A stretch of DNA of 64,000 bases from Moraxella sp035181385 (GCF_035181385.1 NZ_JAXCJK010000002.1:1-64000); one strand, 5' to 3'; shown: positions 1 to 8,720, numbered from the stretch's first letter. Translations and numbers: made by a program. The notes: a model not told the origin generated them from the sequence alone.

Positions 1-650
1 TTCAGTTTAATCTTTATAACTAATTAACCCATTGAGTGGGTCAGTCTTGGCTCATTTATTACTAGCAAATTTGCTCATCGTGTAAATGAATTAACTTTGA
101 GTATTTTTGCTTGATAAATGATAATTTATGTATTATCTTGTATTAGCAAAAATCCACACAAGTTGTTCTTTAGTTTTGATTTTAAATAGTGTCATTCGTT
201 GTCTTCCAGCGAATGAGTGCGTATTATACGCTTTTTAAAATTGATGTCAAGCACTTTTTTCAATTTTTTTTAAATTATTTTGAGAGTCAGTATTTATCTA
301 ATTATCTCAAAATGTTTCATTAAATTATTGAAATTAAACAAGTTTTTTCATTTGCTTGTCTGCTTGAGTGGTGCGTATTATACGCTAATTTTAATGGTTG
401 TAAAGTGGTTTTTTGGGGGAAATGGGAGAAAGTTTGTATGTTGTTGATTTTTTTGGGGTTTTTTAGAAAAACAAAAAGAAAGGAAAAATACCGAATATCA
501 TAACATACATTGTCTTAGACCATCATTAATACATCATATACCATATTCATTTTATAGTTGATCAAGATAGATTTGGTTTATCATTTCTGTTTAACTGCCA
601 ATTTTCATGCAATATTGCAAGCCTGAATTTAAAACTTCAGTTTTTTGGTT
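1..650. other. AT-rich intergenic region
   Basis: No gene is supported here. The stretch is very AT-rich and holds two copies of a 13-bp palindrome (separate entry), a small hairpin around 193-214 (CATTCG paired with CGAATG) and a 12-bp palindrome TGCAATATTGCA near 608-619 just downstream of the last afe gene. I see no clear terminator for the afe operon and no RNA gene that I recognise. Confidence 0.6.
219..385. repeat. Two copies of a GCGTATTATACGC palindromic element
   Basis: The palindrome GCGTATTATACGC occurs at 219-231 and again at 373-385. Both copies are preceded by a GAGTG-like sequence and followed by loosely similar T-rich sequence (TTGATGTCAAG after the first, GGTTGTAAAG after the second). 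The shared flanks suggest duplicated copies of one element about 45 nt long. Function is unknown; it could be an RNA processing or protein-binding site. Confidence 0.5.
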
Positions 651-1517
651 TTAATGAATCAATTTGCTATTGGCATTAATAATAGATTGTGTGTTTAATT
701 TTTCTTTGAGTTTGGCAATGATCACTGCAACCATGAATGAGATTGCTTGCAACAATACAATCGTTGCCCCTGTGGCCGAATCTAAATGATAACTCAAAAT
801 TGCACCAAGCACGCTGGTCAAGCACGAACTTAACACCGCAACCACCAACATAGGAATAAACCGCTTACATAACACAAAAGCAGTAATACCTGGTGAAATA
901 AGCATCGCCACCACCAAAATCACACCGACTGCCTGCATTGCCATCACAATCGTAGCAGACAACAAAACCAACAGTCCATAATGCAGTAGCTTGGGCGACA
1001 ACCCCACCACTCGTGTATGACTGACATCAAAGCAGTACATTAACAAATCTTTGGCTTTTAACAAAACCAGCAATAAAACCAACCCACATACTACCGCTGT
1101 TTGCCACAGCATTTCCCTATCAACACCCAAAAGATTGCCAAACAAAATATGTTTTAAATGCTGTTCGGTGTCAATCTTAGTAAAAATCACCAGACCAAAT
1201 GCGAACATACCAGCAAAAATCACACCCATCAGTGTATCTTCCTTGATGCGGGTATTGTTCTTCAGATACCCCACTGAGACGGCACAAAATAATCCTGCCA
1301 CAAAAGCACCAAAAAACACAGGCAGTCCAAGCCATGCAGCAATCACAACTCCTGGAAATACTGCATGAGAAATGGCATCGCCCATAAGCGACCAGCCCTT
1401 TAACACCACAAAACAAGACAGCACGGCACACACTGCTCCCACCGCAACAGCTGATAATAAGGCGTGTTGCATAAAAATATGGCTAAGTGGCTCGGTAAAA
1501 TAATTAAGTATTTGCAT
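651..1517 (-). CDS. afeD: Metal ABC transporter permease AfeD/YfeD-like
   Basis: This 288-residue inner-membrane permease belongs to the ABC-3 family of manganese, zinc and iron importers. It shows about eight hydrophobic segments and the family signature near residues 37-60 (VLKGWSLMGDAISHAVFPGV). Such proteins pair with a second permease to form the channel that receives metal from the periplasmic binding protein. The gene is last in afeABCD, 32 nt after afeC. Iron or manganese is the likely substrate, by analogy with YfeABCD and SitABCD; the sequence alone cannot separate these from zinc. Confidence 0.85.
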   Translation of the reverse strand: MQILNYFTEPLSHIFMQHALLSAVAVGAVCAVLSCFVVLKGWSLMGDAISHAVFPGVVIAAWLGLPVFFGAFVAGLFCAVSVGYLKNNTRIKEDTLMGVIFAGMFAFGLVIFTKIDTEQHLKHILFGNLLGVDREMLWQTAVVCGLVLLLVLLKAKDLLMYCFDVSHTRVVGLSPKLLHYGLLVLLSATIVMAMQAVGVILVVAMLISPGITAFVLCKRFIPMLVVAVLSSCLTSVLGAILSYHLDSATGATIVLLQAISFMVAVIIAKLKEKLNTQSIINANSKLIH

Positions 1518-1549
1518 AACTTTAATCGGTTTTATTTCAAGTTAGTCTT

Positions 1550-2440
1550 TTAATTTAAATGGGTGGACTGGCTTTGGTGCTTTATCATATTGCTTTTTTG
1601 GCGGTATTTTTGAGTAATCATGCCAAATTTTGGCGAGAATAAAAATGCCAAAACAAACAACAAGGTTTGTAATGATACAATCACACCACCTGTCGTACCA
1701 TCAAGAAAATAACTTAAATACGCACCGAATCCACTTGTTGTAATTCCAAGCACACCTGCAATGATGATGAGCGGTCGAAATTTGTCAGTCAATTGATAGG
1801 CTATCGCCCCAGGGGCAATCACCATTGCAATGACAAGAATCGCCCCCACTGTCTGCAACGCCGATACTACACAAGCAGACAAAAGACCGAAAAATAAAAT
1901 TTGGTAAAATTTGGGCGACAGCCCTACTGATTTGGCATGAATCTCATCAAAAAACACCAACAGCAAATCCTTCCAAAAAATCAACAAAAAAATGAGTGAT
2001 ACCACCATAATAATGCCAATCTGTACGATATCATCGTCAGAAATGCCCAAAATATTACCAAAAATAATCTCTTGAATATTAACTGAAGTGGGATTGATGG
2101 AAATGATAAACAGCCCAAGTGCAAAAAAAGTGGTGAAAATAAAGCCAATTACCGCATCTTCTTTGAGTTTGGTGATGGATTTTACCCACAAAATCGCCAA
2201 AGCAGCTAAAATCCCAGCAAAAAATGCCCCCACTGCATACGGTAAGCTAAGTGCATAAGCTATCGCCACACCTGGCACAACTGCATGGGATAACGCATCG
2301 CCAATAAGAGACCACCCTTTGAGCATCAGATATGCCGACAAAAAAGCACAAACTCCACCCACAACAGATGACATCACCATCGCTTTTATCATGTACTCGT
2401 AAGCAAATGGTTCAGCAAGCAAGGTGATTAATTCGCTCAT
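1550..2440 (-). CDS. afeC: Metal ABC transporter permease AfeC/YfeC-like
   Basis: This 296-residue polytopic inner-membrane protein is a paralogue of the next gene, with the same conserved stretch near residues 40-60 (LKGWSLIGDALSHAVVPGVA). With AfeD it would form a heterodimeric channel powered by AfeB. Its start overlaps the afeB stop by 4 nt, so translation is probably coupled. The length is normal for the ABC-3 permease family. Two different permeases beside one ATPase is the usual layout of Yfe/Sit-type iron-manganese importers, whereas ZnuABC has one. Confidence 0.85.
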   Translation of the reverse strand: MSELITLLAEPFAYEYMIKAMVMSSVVGGVCAFLSAYLMLKGWSLIGDALSHAVVPGVAIAYALSLPYAVGAFFAGILAALAILWVKSITKLKEDAVIGFIFTTFFALGLFIISINPTSVNIQEIIFGNILGISDDDIVQIGIIMVVSLIFLLIFWKDLLLVFFDEIHAKSVGLSPKFYQILFFGLLSACVVSALQTVGAILVIAMVIAPGAIAYQLTDKFRPLIIIAGVLGITTSGFGAYLSYFLDGTTGGVIVSLQTLLFVLAFLFSPKFGMITQKYRQKSNMIKHQSQSTHLN

Positions 2441-3486
2441 TTACCACCTCTTGAACGACTATTAGATATCAGGCTCTCGTCTTGCCGCTCGTTGTCATCA
2501 CAAGATAACAGCATGACAAGATTGGTTTTTGGGTCATACAGTTGCACGCCGTCATTTTTGGCAGTCTTAGGAAGGTTCATATTTACCTGACCGACACGAC
2601 TTGCCTCAACGGTCTCAGTACAGTACATGCTCTCAGGCGTATTGCTCTGCACCCCGTAGAATACCGCTGGCACTTCATCATCAGCCAAAATCGTCAAAGA
2701 ACGACCATCATCATCATCGTGCAAGTCCTTGCCAGACAAGCGGATTTGACGCAATACACCACCGAAGACTTTTTCCAAATTTTCCTGTGTGAAAGTTTCT
2801 TTGGTTGTACCACTCGCCAGCACAGTACGATTTATCATCACCACCTGATCACAAAATTCTGGGACCGTCCCTAGATTATGCGTAGATATTAAAATTAAAT
2901 GCCCTTCTGCTCGTAAATCATCAAGTAATGTCATGATGGCCTTTTCGGTCTTGACATCTACACCAGTAAATGGCTCGTCCAGCAAAATAATTTTGCTTTC
3001 TTGTGCCAATGCACGAGCTAAAAATACTCGCTTTTTTTGACCACCAGACAGCTCACTGATTTGACGATCTTTAAGATGGTCAATATTGACACGAGCCATC
3101 GCATCAGCAACTTTTTGCTTGTCAGTCGCCTTGGGAATACGCAAAAAATTCATGTATCCGTAGCGACCCATCATCACAACATCATAGACAGACACAGGAA
3201 ACTGCCAATCTACCTCTTCAGACTGAGGAACATAAGCAACCAAATTATGTTTTAAGGCGGTGTGAATCGGCATATCACACAGTAGAATTCGCCCTGATTG
3301 TGGCTTCACCAAACCCATGATGGATTTAAATAGTGTTGATTTCCCCGAGCCATTGACACCCACAAGAGCACAAGTTGCACCCCCTGTTAAAGTGAAATTG
3401 ACATCATACAAAGCGGTATGTCCATTAGGATAATGAACAGAAATATTTTCAACAGATATTTTGGTAGCAATCAATGAATTTTTCAT
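2437..3486 (-). CDS. afeB: Metal ABC transporter ATP-binding protein AfeB/YfeB-like
   Basis: This 349-residue ABC ATPase energises the AfeCD permease. Walker A (GVNGSGKST) lies near residues 43-51, the signature LSGGQ near 146-150, and Walker B (IILLDEP) ends at Asp170-Glu171, followed by the H-loop region (STHN). The nucleotide-binding domain ends around residue 240. The remaining ~110 residues are a polar extension with an acidic run (HDDDDG) that is longer than in typical YfeB/SitB proteins; its role is unknown. It overlaps afeC by 4 nt and is separated from afeA by an unusually long 446-nt gap. Confidence 0.85.
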   Translation of the reverse strand: MKNSLIATKISVENISVHYPNGHTALYDVNFTLTGGATCALVGVNGSGKSTLFKSIMGLVKPQSGRILLCDMPIHTALKHNLVAYVPQSEEVDWQFPVSVYDVVMMGRYGYMNFLRIPKATDKQKVADAMARVNIDHLKDRQISELSGGQKKRVFLARALAQESKIILLDEPFTGVDVKTEKAIMTLLDDLRAEGHLILISTHNLGTVPEFCDQVVMINRTVLASGTTKETFTQENLEKVFGGVLRQIRLSGKDLHDDDDGRSLTILADDEVPAVFYGVQSNTPESMYCTETVEASRVGQVNMNLPKTAKNDGVQLYDPKTNLVMLLSCDDNERQDESLISNSRSRGGK

Positions 3487-3932
3487 AAAAAGTAAATAGA
3501 TAAATTTAAAAAAACATAAAAAAAATAAAAAACAGCTTTAATGACAACATCATCATTGAACTTTTATGTTTTTTTTAAATCTAAAAATAACACATTCAAA
3601 CAAAATAAAGCATCACCCATCTAAAAATGACTTATATGGCACTGACAAAGCTGTATTGTAAAAGATGGTTGGTATTTTGAAAAGTAATTTTTGTAAGGAT
3701 TATTAATTGAAAAAATCAATTATCTTTTAATCAAACCCAAACCTGATAAGATGCCAATTCATCAAAATCGCCCCTTGCGAACAAAGCAATCATTCAAAAG
3801 TATTGCATCAAAAACAAGGGCTATGGCAACAAAACTCAATCATTACACCGCCATAGCCCAAAAACACAATCAAAGCTTTTAAAAAGCAAGGGATAAAAGA
3901 TGAATAAAAAGACAATATTTCACTTTTCTATC
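3487..3932. other. Long afeA-afeB intercistronic region
   Basis: No credible gene lies in these 446 nt. The half nearest afeB is A/T-rich and the other half contains the strong hairpin at 3818-3859. The gap is unusual because Yfe-type operons are normally tightly packed. It probably allows the binding protein to be expressed above the membrane components, or holds a second promoter. Confidence 0.5.
3818..3859 (-). terminator. Intercistronic hairpin downstream of afeA
   Basis: A perfect 10-bp stem (GGGCTATGGC paired with GCCATAGCCC) encloses a 22-nt loop. On the minus strand it is followed by TTGTTTTTG. It may act as a partial terminator or RNA-stabilising hairpin that sets the binding protein to transporter ratio. 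Confidence 0.5.
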
Positions 3933-4850
3933 CTATTTTTTGGCGTTTTCAAAGCCCTCAACTATTGTGCTTACTGTAACATTCAATAAGTCTAGATAAG
4001 TTGGCACCTTACCGCCTGCTTCGCTCAACGAATCCACATAAAGTACGCCACCATAATGTACGCCAGATTCTTTGGCAACCTGCTTGGCTGCTTTATCTGA
4101 AATGGTACTTTCACTAAATACGACAGGAATATTATTGGCCCGCACGGTATCAATTAGGGCTTTGACCTGTTGGGGCGTGCCCTGCTGTTCGGCATTAATA
4201 TCCCACAAATAAGCCTCTTTTAACCCATAATCCTTAGCAAGATAGCTAAACGCCCCTTCACTTGTTACCAACCAGCGTTCACCCTCTGGAATGCTGGCTA
4301 ATTTCATGCGAAGTGGCTCGTCCATCGCTTTGATTTTTTGGCGATACTCTTCAGCGTTTTTAATATAAATGTCTTTATTTTTTGGGTCGTGAGCAATGAA
4401 TGCCTCTTTGATATTATCCACATAAACCAATGCATTAGTCGTAGACATCCATGCGTGCGGATTCGGCATATCTTTATATGCACCTGCCTTAATCGGCAAT
4501 GGCTCAATACCCTCTGTTACCACCACCGCAGGCACATCTTTGGCATCTTGGTAAAATTTTTCAAACCAGCGTTCCAAATTCATGCCATTCCACAAAATCA
4601 AATCAGCATCTTTAACCTTGGCAATATCTTTTGGCGTTGGTTCATAATCATGAATCTCCGCCCCTGCCTTAGTGATTGAATGCACATCAGCAACATCTCC
4701 TGCAACATTTTTAGCAATGTCTTCAATAACGGTAAATGTAGTAATGACGGTCATCTTGTCTTTTTGGTCCGCCTTAGTACTTGGCTGTTGACCACCGCAA
4801 GCTGTCAAAAGCAAAGTTGCACCAGCTAAGATGGATAGTATTTTTTTCAT
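3933..4850 (-). CDS. afeA: Metal ABC transporter substrate-binding lipoprotein AfeA
   Basis: This cluster A-I (ZnuA/PsaA/YfeA family) periplasmic binding protein is about 305 residues long and should be lipid-anchored: the signal peptide ends in the lipobox LLTAC. Candidate metal ligands are the histidine in IHDYEPTPKD, the histidine in NPHAWMS, a later glutamate in the GVHYGG region and an aspartate near the C-terminus. There is no His-rich loop, which argues against a zinc-specific ZnuA. Of two adjacent ATGs, the second is better spaced from TAGGAG. A Fur-box-like sequence lies about 65 bp upstream. Iron or manganese capture is inferred. Confidence 0.87.
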   Translation of the reverse strand: MKKILSILAGATLLLTACGGQQPSTKADQKDKMTVITTFTVIEDIAKNVAGDVADVHSITKAGAEIHDYEPTPKDIAKVKDADLILWNGMNLERWFEKFYQDAKDVPAVVVTEGIEPLPIKAGAYKDMPNPHAWMSTTNALVYVDNIKEAFIAHDPKNKDIYIKNAEEYRQKIKAMDEPLRMKLASIPEGERWLVTSEGAFSYLAKDYGLKEAYLWDINAEQQGTPQQVKALIDTVRANNIPVVFSESTISDKAAKQVAKESGVHYGGVLYVDSLSEAGGKVPTYLDLLNVTVSTIVEGFENAKK

Positions 4851-4913
4851 CATCTACTCCTAAATTTGTCAGTGTAATCATCAAAAACCCAAGTTTTCAT
4901 CATGGGATTATTT

Positions 4914-4932
4914 GATAATGATAACTGTTTTT
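4914..4932 (-). promoter_or_regulatory. Fur-box-like operator upstream of afeA
   Basis: The sequence GATAATGATAACTGTTTTT matches the first 11 bases of the 19-bp Fur consensus exactly and about 13 of 19 overall. It sits upstream of afeA, which suggests iron-responsive repression of the operon. Confidence 0.5.
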
Positions 4933-5121
4933 ATTAATAAATGCAAGCAATTCACTTAGAGTTTGCCTAGCAAGTACTTTTGCATGACTTAAAAAAAATA
5001 GCTTGTAGCATTATTTTGTTTTTTTATTCACTTAAAATGACTCGGTCAAATGGCTTGGCTAAATGGCTTAATTTAGTTCAAACGACAAGTCCAGACTCAC
5101 CTTTTTTTAGCCCCAAAAACC

Positions 5122-5130
5122 TGCTATAAT
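5122..5130 (+). promoter_or_regulatory. Extended -10 promoter of thrS
   Basis: TGCTATAAT is a perfect extended -10 element. A good -35 box is not visible, which is common for extended -10 promoters. The predicted start of transcription (about 5136) falls at the base of the first leader hairpin. Confidence 0.55.
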
Positions 5131-5135
5131 AATTA

Positions 5136-5232
5136 AAAGTGCTTGGTATGCACTTTGTTTTGTTCGCACCGATTTTTGGTGTATTTTATTGTATCCACTG
5201 GTAGCGGTTATATGGTTGATAGTACCAACCAT
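5136..5232 (+). promoter_or_regulatory. Structured thrS leader with tRNA-Thr anticodon-arm mimic
   Basis: The leader begins with a 7-bp stem (AAAGTGC/GCACTTT, 5136-5142 and 5150-5156) closing a 7-nt loop TTGGTAT. That loop has U33, anticodon GGU and A37 in the positions of a tRNA-Thr anticodon loop. A small hairpin CACC/GGTG (5167-5181) follows. A stronger hairpin ATGGTTG/CAACCAT (5212-5232), extended outward by TGGTAG/CTACCA, ends about 30 nt before the start codon. In E. coli, ThrRS represses its own translation by binding tRNA-like hairpins in the thrS leader; the same mechanism is inferred here. Confidence 0.5.
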
Positions 5233-5262
5233 CACTACCAACGCCACAACTAGGAATATTTT

Positions 5263-7191
5263 ATGATTGCAATCACCTTGCCAAATGGCGATATCAAGCA
5301 CTTTGATGCCCCCACCACCGTAATGGACATCGCCCAAAGTATCGGAGCAGGACTTGCCAAAGCGTGTGTGGCAGGCAAAGTCAATGGCAAACTTGTGGAC
5401 GCCTGCGATCCTATTACGACCGATGCGACCGTGCAAATCATCACCCCAAAAGACGATGAAGGGGTTGAGATTATCCGCCATTCTTGTGCTCATTTATTGG
5501 GACACGCCGTCAAGCAGTTATTCCCTGAGGTCAAAATGGTCATCGGGCCTGTGATTGACGAGGGTTTTTATTATGATATTTATTCAGAAAAACCCTTTAC
5601 GCTTGATGATATGGCAAGTATTGAAAATCGTATGACCGATTTAATCAATCAAGATTATAATGTGATCAAAAAAATGACCCCAAGAGATGAAGTCATTGAA
5701 GTATTTAAAAACCGTGGCGAGGATTATAAATTACGCCTAATTGATGATATGCCAGACGAAACACAAATGGGGCTATATTATCATCAAGAATATATTGATA
5801 TGTGTCGTGGCCCACATGTACCCAATACTCGGTTTTTAAAAGCCTTTAAATTGACCAAAATCAGCGGTGCGTATTGGCGAGGCGATGCCAAAAACGAACA
5901 ATTACAACGCATTTATGGTACAGCGTGGGCGGACAAAAAACAATTACAAGCCTACATCAAACGCATAGAAGAAGCCGAAAAACGAGACCATCGCAAAATT
6001 GGCAAGGCACTCAATTTGTTTCATTTGCAAGAAGAAGCCCCTGGAATGGTATTTTGGCACCCCAATGGCTGGACAATCTACCAAGTGCTTGAACAATATA
6101 TGCGAAAAGTGCAAAAAGACAATGGCTATTTGGAGATTAAAACCCCACAAGTGGTGGATAGAGCCTTGTGGGAAAAATCAGGGCATTGGGAAAATTATGG
6201 CGATTTGATGTTTACCACACATTCAGAAAAACGAGATTATGCCGTCAAGCCGATGAATTGCCCCTGCCATGTGCAAGTTTTTAATCAAGGCTTAAAGTCG
6301 TATCGTGATTTGCCTTTGCGGTTGGCAGAATTTGGCTCGTGTCATCGCAACGAACCGTCAGGCTCATTGCACGGCATTATGCGTGTGCGTGGTTTTGTGC
6401 AAGACGATGCACATATTTTTTGCACCAATGAACAAATCAGCACCGAAGCGCAAGATTTTATCAAATTGACTTTGCAAGTATATAAAGACTTTGGTTTTGA
6501 TGAAGTGCAAATGAAACTGTCCACTCGCCCAGAAAAACGAGTGGGGGCAGACGAGCTTTGGGATTTGGCAGAAAAGGATTTGGCGGACGCACTGGACAAA
6601 GCAGGGCTTGACTGGCAATTACAAGCAGGCGAAGGGGCGTTTTATGGCCCAAAAATTGAGTTTAGTCTCAAAGACTGCTTGGGGCGTGTGTGGCAATGTG
6701 GCACGCTACAACTGGATTTTAATTTGCCAGAGCGATTGGACGCTGAATTTATCAACGAACACGGCGAGCGTGCCAAACCTGTGATGCTTCACCGTGCGAT
6801 TTTGGGCAGTTTTGAGCGGTTTTTGGGGATTTTGATTGAGCATTATGCAGGCTTTTTCCCTGCATGGCTTGCCCCCCAGCAGGTGGTGGTAATGAACATC
6901 ACCGACAAGCAAGCAGACAGCGTAACCGATGTTACAAATACTCTAAAATCAAAGGGTTATCGTGCGATTAGTGATTTGCGTAACGAAAAAATCGGCTTTA
7001 AAATCCGTGAGCAAACCCTGCAACGAGTGCCGTTTATGCTGGTATTGGGCGATAAAGAAGTAGAGAGCAATACAGTCAATGTGCGTACAAGAGAAGGCGA
7101 GAATTTGGGCAGTATGAGCTTAGATGACTTTGTCAAAGTGCTGGATACAGCGATTGATAAAAAGGGGCGAGTTGAAAGTAAAGCCGAGTGA
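5263..7191 (+). CDS. thrS: Threonine--tRNA ligase
   Basis: This full-length 642-residue cytoplasmic class II synthetase charges tRNA-Thr. The domain order is canonical: N-terminal TGS domain (about 1-62), the SAD editing domain with its HxxxH motif (RHSCAHLLGHAV, about 69-80), the catalytic core with CRGPHVPNT and the motif 2 region FGSCHRNEPSG, then a C-terminal anticodon-binding domain from about 540. Start: ATG preceded by TAGGAATATTTT. In many gammaproteobacteria infC-rpmI-rplT follow; here a terminator and an accessory patch follow, and infC is not in this window. Confidence 0.97.
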   Translation: MIAITLPNGDIKHFDAPTTVMDIAQSIGAGLAKACVAGKVNGKLVDACDPITTDATVQIITPKDDEGVEIIRHSCAHLLGHAVKQLFPEVKMVIGPVIDEGFYYDIYSEKPFTLDDMASIENRMTDLINQDYNVIKKMTPRDEVIEVFKNRGEDYKLRLIDDMPDETQMGLYYHQEYIDMCRGPHVPNTRFLKAFKLTKISGAYWRGDAKNEQLQRIYGTAWADKKQLQAYIKRIEEAEKRDHRKIGKALNLFHLQEEAPGMVFWHPNGWTIYQVLEQYMRKVQKDNGYLEIKTPQVVDRALWEKSGHWENYGDLMFTTHSEKRDYAVKPMNCPCHVQVFNQGLKSYRDLPLRLAEFGSCHRNEPSGSLHGIMRVRGFVQDDAHIFCTNEQISTEAQDFIKLTLQVYKDFGFDEVQMKLSTRPEKRVGADELWDLAEKDLADALDKAGLDWQLQAGEGAFYGPKIEFSLKDCLGRVWQCGTLQLDFNLPERLDAEFINEHGERAKPVMLHRAILGSFERFLGILIEHYAGFFPAWLAPQQVVVMNITDKQADSVTDVTNTLKSKGYRAISDLRNEKIGFKIREQTLQRVPFMLVLGDKEVESNTVNVRTREGENLGSMSLDDFVKVLDTAIDKKGRVESKAE

Positions 7192-7207
7192 TTTTGTCTT
7201 TTTAATA

Positions 7208-7244
7208 AAAAAATCCATTCAAAGTAATTTTGGGTGGATTTTTT
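7208..7244 (+). terminator. Rho-independent terminator after thrS
   Basis: AAAAAATCCA pairs with TGGATTTTTT, ending in a T run, 16 nt after the thrS stop. Confidence 0.75.
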
Positions 7245-7282
7245 GTAAAAAATCTAAAAATTTCAATGATTTAAAAAAATTA

Positions 7283-8001
7283 GGGGCTGTCCTAGATAAC
7301 TAACCTAAACTGCCCTTAACTAATTGTTTTAAAATGGAAATTTGAGATTTAAGGTCACTGTTATTAAAACGCCATTCGCATTCTTTAAGATAAAGCTCAA
7401 AGTGTTCTTTGGGAACACCGTTAAATTTGCGTAAATGGCGTTTTGCTTGATTCCAAAAATTCTCTATTCCGTTAATGTGATTTTGTTTTTCTGCAAAGTG
7501 CGTACTGTGATTGATTCTAAAGTGATTAAACTCACTGACATCAAGCACATCATAACTTTTGTAGAAATCTGTGTAAACAATGCTGTCAGGCTTTACTTTT
7601 TCTCGTATAATGGGTAATAAAGTAGTTGACTGTGTATTGGGTGCAGCAACGGTACAAACTTTGCCATTGCGCTTTAATAAGCCAAATACCGCAGTCTTGC
7701 CGCCTGCACCACGACCACGCTTACCTTTGCGTGTTCCACCGAAGTAGCTCTCATCAGCTTCAACTTCACCATTTAGCATTTCTAGGTGCTGACTGTGGTG
7801 ATAGATGAGTAGGCGTAATCGGTGAAAATAGTAAGCAGCTGTTGTTTTGTTTACATTGGCTAATTGAGCTGCCGTTCTTGCAGTAACACCTGCAACAAAC
7901 AGCTCAATGAGTTTGTTTTGTTTGTACTGACTTAGACGACTTTTTCTCATTGGGTTATTTTAACCTAAATGAGGTTTTTGGTCATTATCTAGGACAGCCC
8001 C
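7283..8001. mobile_element. IS1595-family (IS1016-like) insertion sequence
   Basis: The 719-bp element is bounded by inverted repeats: GGGGCTGTCCTAGATAA at the left and its complement TTATCTAGGACAGCCCC at the right end. It carries one transposase on the minus strand. The flanks AAAAATTA and AAAAATAT share only six bases, so the expected 8-bp target duplication is imperfect or absent. Intact inverted repeats and an open transposase frame suggest recent insertion or activity. Confidence 0.9.
7300..7950 (-). CDS. IS1595-family transposase (ISXO2-like)
   Basis: This 216-residue transposase of the ISXO2-like superfamily catalyses movement of the surrounding element. The N-terminus carries a helix-turn-helix (ARTAAQLANVNKTTAAYYFHRLR). 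The catalytic domain begins at the first acidic residue (VEADESYFGG) with a second acidic position in VYTDFYKSYDVL and the conserved IENFWNQAKRHLRKFNGV near the C-terminus. The length matches IS1016-type transposases and no frameshift is visible. Confidence 0.93.
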   Translation of the reverse strand: MRKSRLSQYKQNKLIELFVAGVTARTAAQLANVNKTTAAYYFHRLRLLIYHHSQHLEMLNGEVEADESYFGGTRKGKRGRGAGGKTAVFGLLKRNGKVCTVAAPNTQSTTLLPIIREKVKPDSIVYTDFYKSYDVLDVSEFNHFRINHSTHFAEKQNHINGIENFWNQAKRHLRKFNGVPKEHFELYLKECEWRFNNSDLKSQISILKQLVKGSLG

Positions 8002-8042
8002 AAAAATATTGTTTAATCAGTCAAGGTTTTAGGAGCATAAAA

Positions 8043-8720
8043 ATGACCAATTCTACCCCACCCAATCAGCTAATCCCAAGCCAAACAGGGCTGACCCTAC
8101 GCCGTACCGATACACTCATCAATTTAACCCATAAACTGCTCGCCCATACAGGGGGAAAGGGTATTGGTCAGATGAGCGATGATGAGCTGTGGGAATGGTG
8201 GCTATCGCTTAGTGATGAGTGGAAGTGGTTGTTTTTAAGATATGGATTGGAATTGGACTTATGGCAAAATGATGATCGGGAATTTAATAAAGCGTATGAT
8301 TACCAAGCGGATTTTGATTGGTTAAATAGAAACCTAAGTTTGCACTATGTAAAACAGTTGCAAGGATTAACAGAGCTTGGTTTGGGCGAAAACCAAATCC
8401 AAAACATTGCACCGCTTGCTAATTTAACCCAATTAACAGAGCTTTGGCTGTACGACAACCAAATCCAAGATATCACACCGCTTTCTAATTTAACGCAATT
8501 AACAAGGCTTGATTTGGATATTAACCAAATCCAAGATATCACGCCGCTTGCTAATTTAACGCAATTAACATATCTTCATTTATCAAAAAACCCAATCAAG
8601 CCCCAAGATATTGACTGGCTACAACAAAAACTCCCAGATTGTGAAATTTTTTTTAAGGACAAAAAATGCACACCCAAGCCCTATTTGACAATATCCCACA
8701 GCATATTATCGCAGAATTAA
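8043..8720 (+). CDS. Leucine-rich-repeat protein (internalin-type repeats)
   Basis: About 225 residues. I chose the ATG at 8043 because AGGAG lies 8 nt upstream; an upstream frame would start inside the insertion sequence. The N-terminal half contains a tryptophan-rich helical segment (LWEWWLSLSDEWKWLFLRYG). It is followed by about four 22-residue leucine-rich repeats of the form LTxLxLxxNQIQDITPLxNLTQ between residues 105 and 195. The repeats are nearly identical in DNA (66-bp units), so copy number may vary by recombination. No signal peptide or anchor is seen; a protein-interaction role is inferred. The C-terminus overlaps the next gene in another frame. Confidence 0.8.
   Translation: MTNSTPPNQLIPSQTGLTLRRTDTLINLTHKLLAHTGGKGIGQMSDDELWEWWLSLSDEWKWLFLRYGLELDLWQNDDREFNKAYDYQADFDWLNRNLSLHYVKQLQGLTELGLGENQIQNIAPLANLTQLTELWLYDNQIQDITPLSNLTQLTRLDLDINQIQDITPLANLTQLTYLHLSKNPIKPQDIDWLQQKLPDCEIFFKDKKCTPKPYLTISHSILSQN

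Noticed and set aside
5107..5493. 128-residue minus-strand frame over the thrS start
   Set aside because: It lies antisense to thrS and its structured leader, with no homology or ribosome site.
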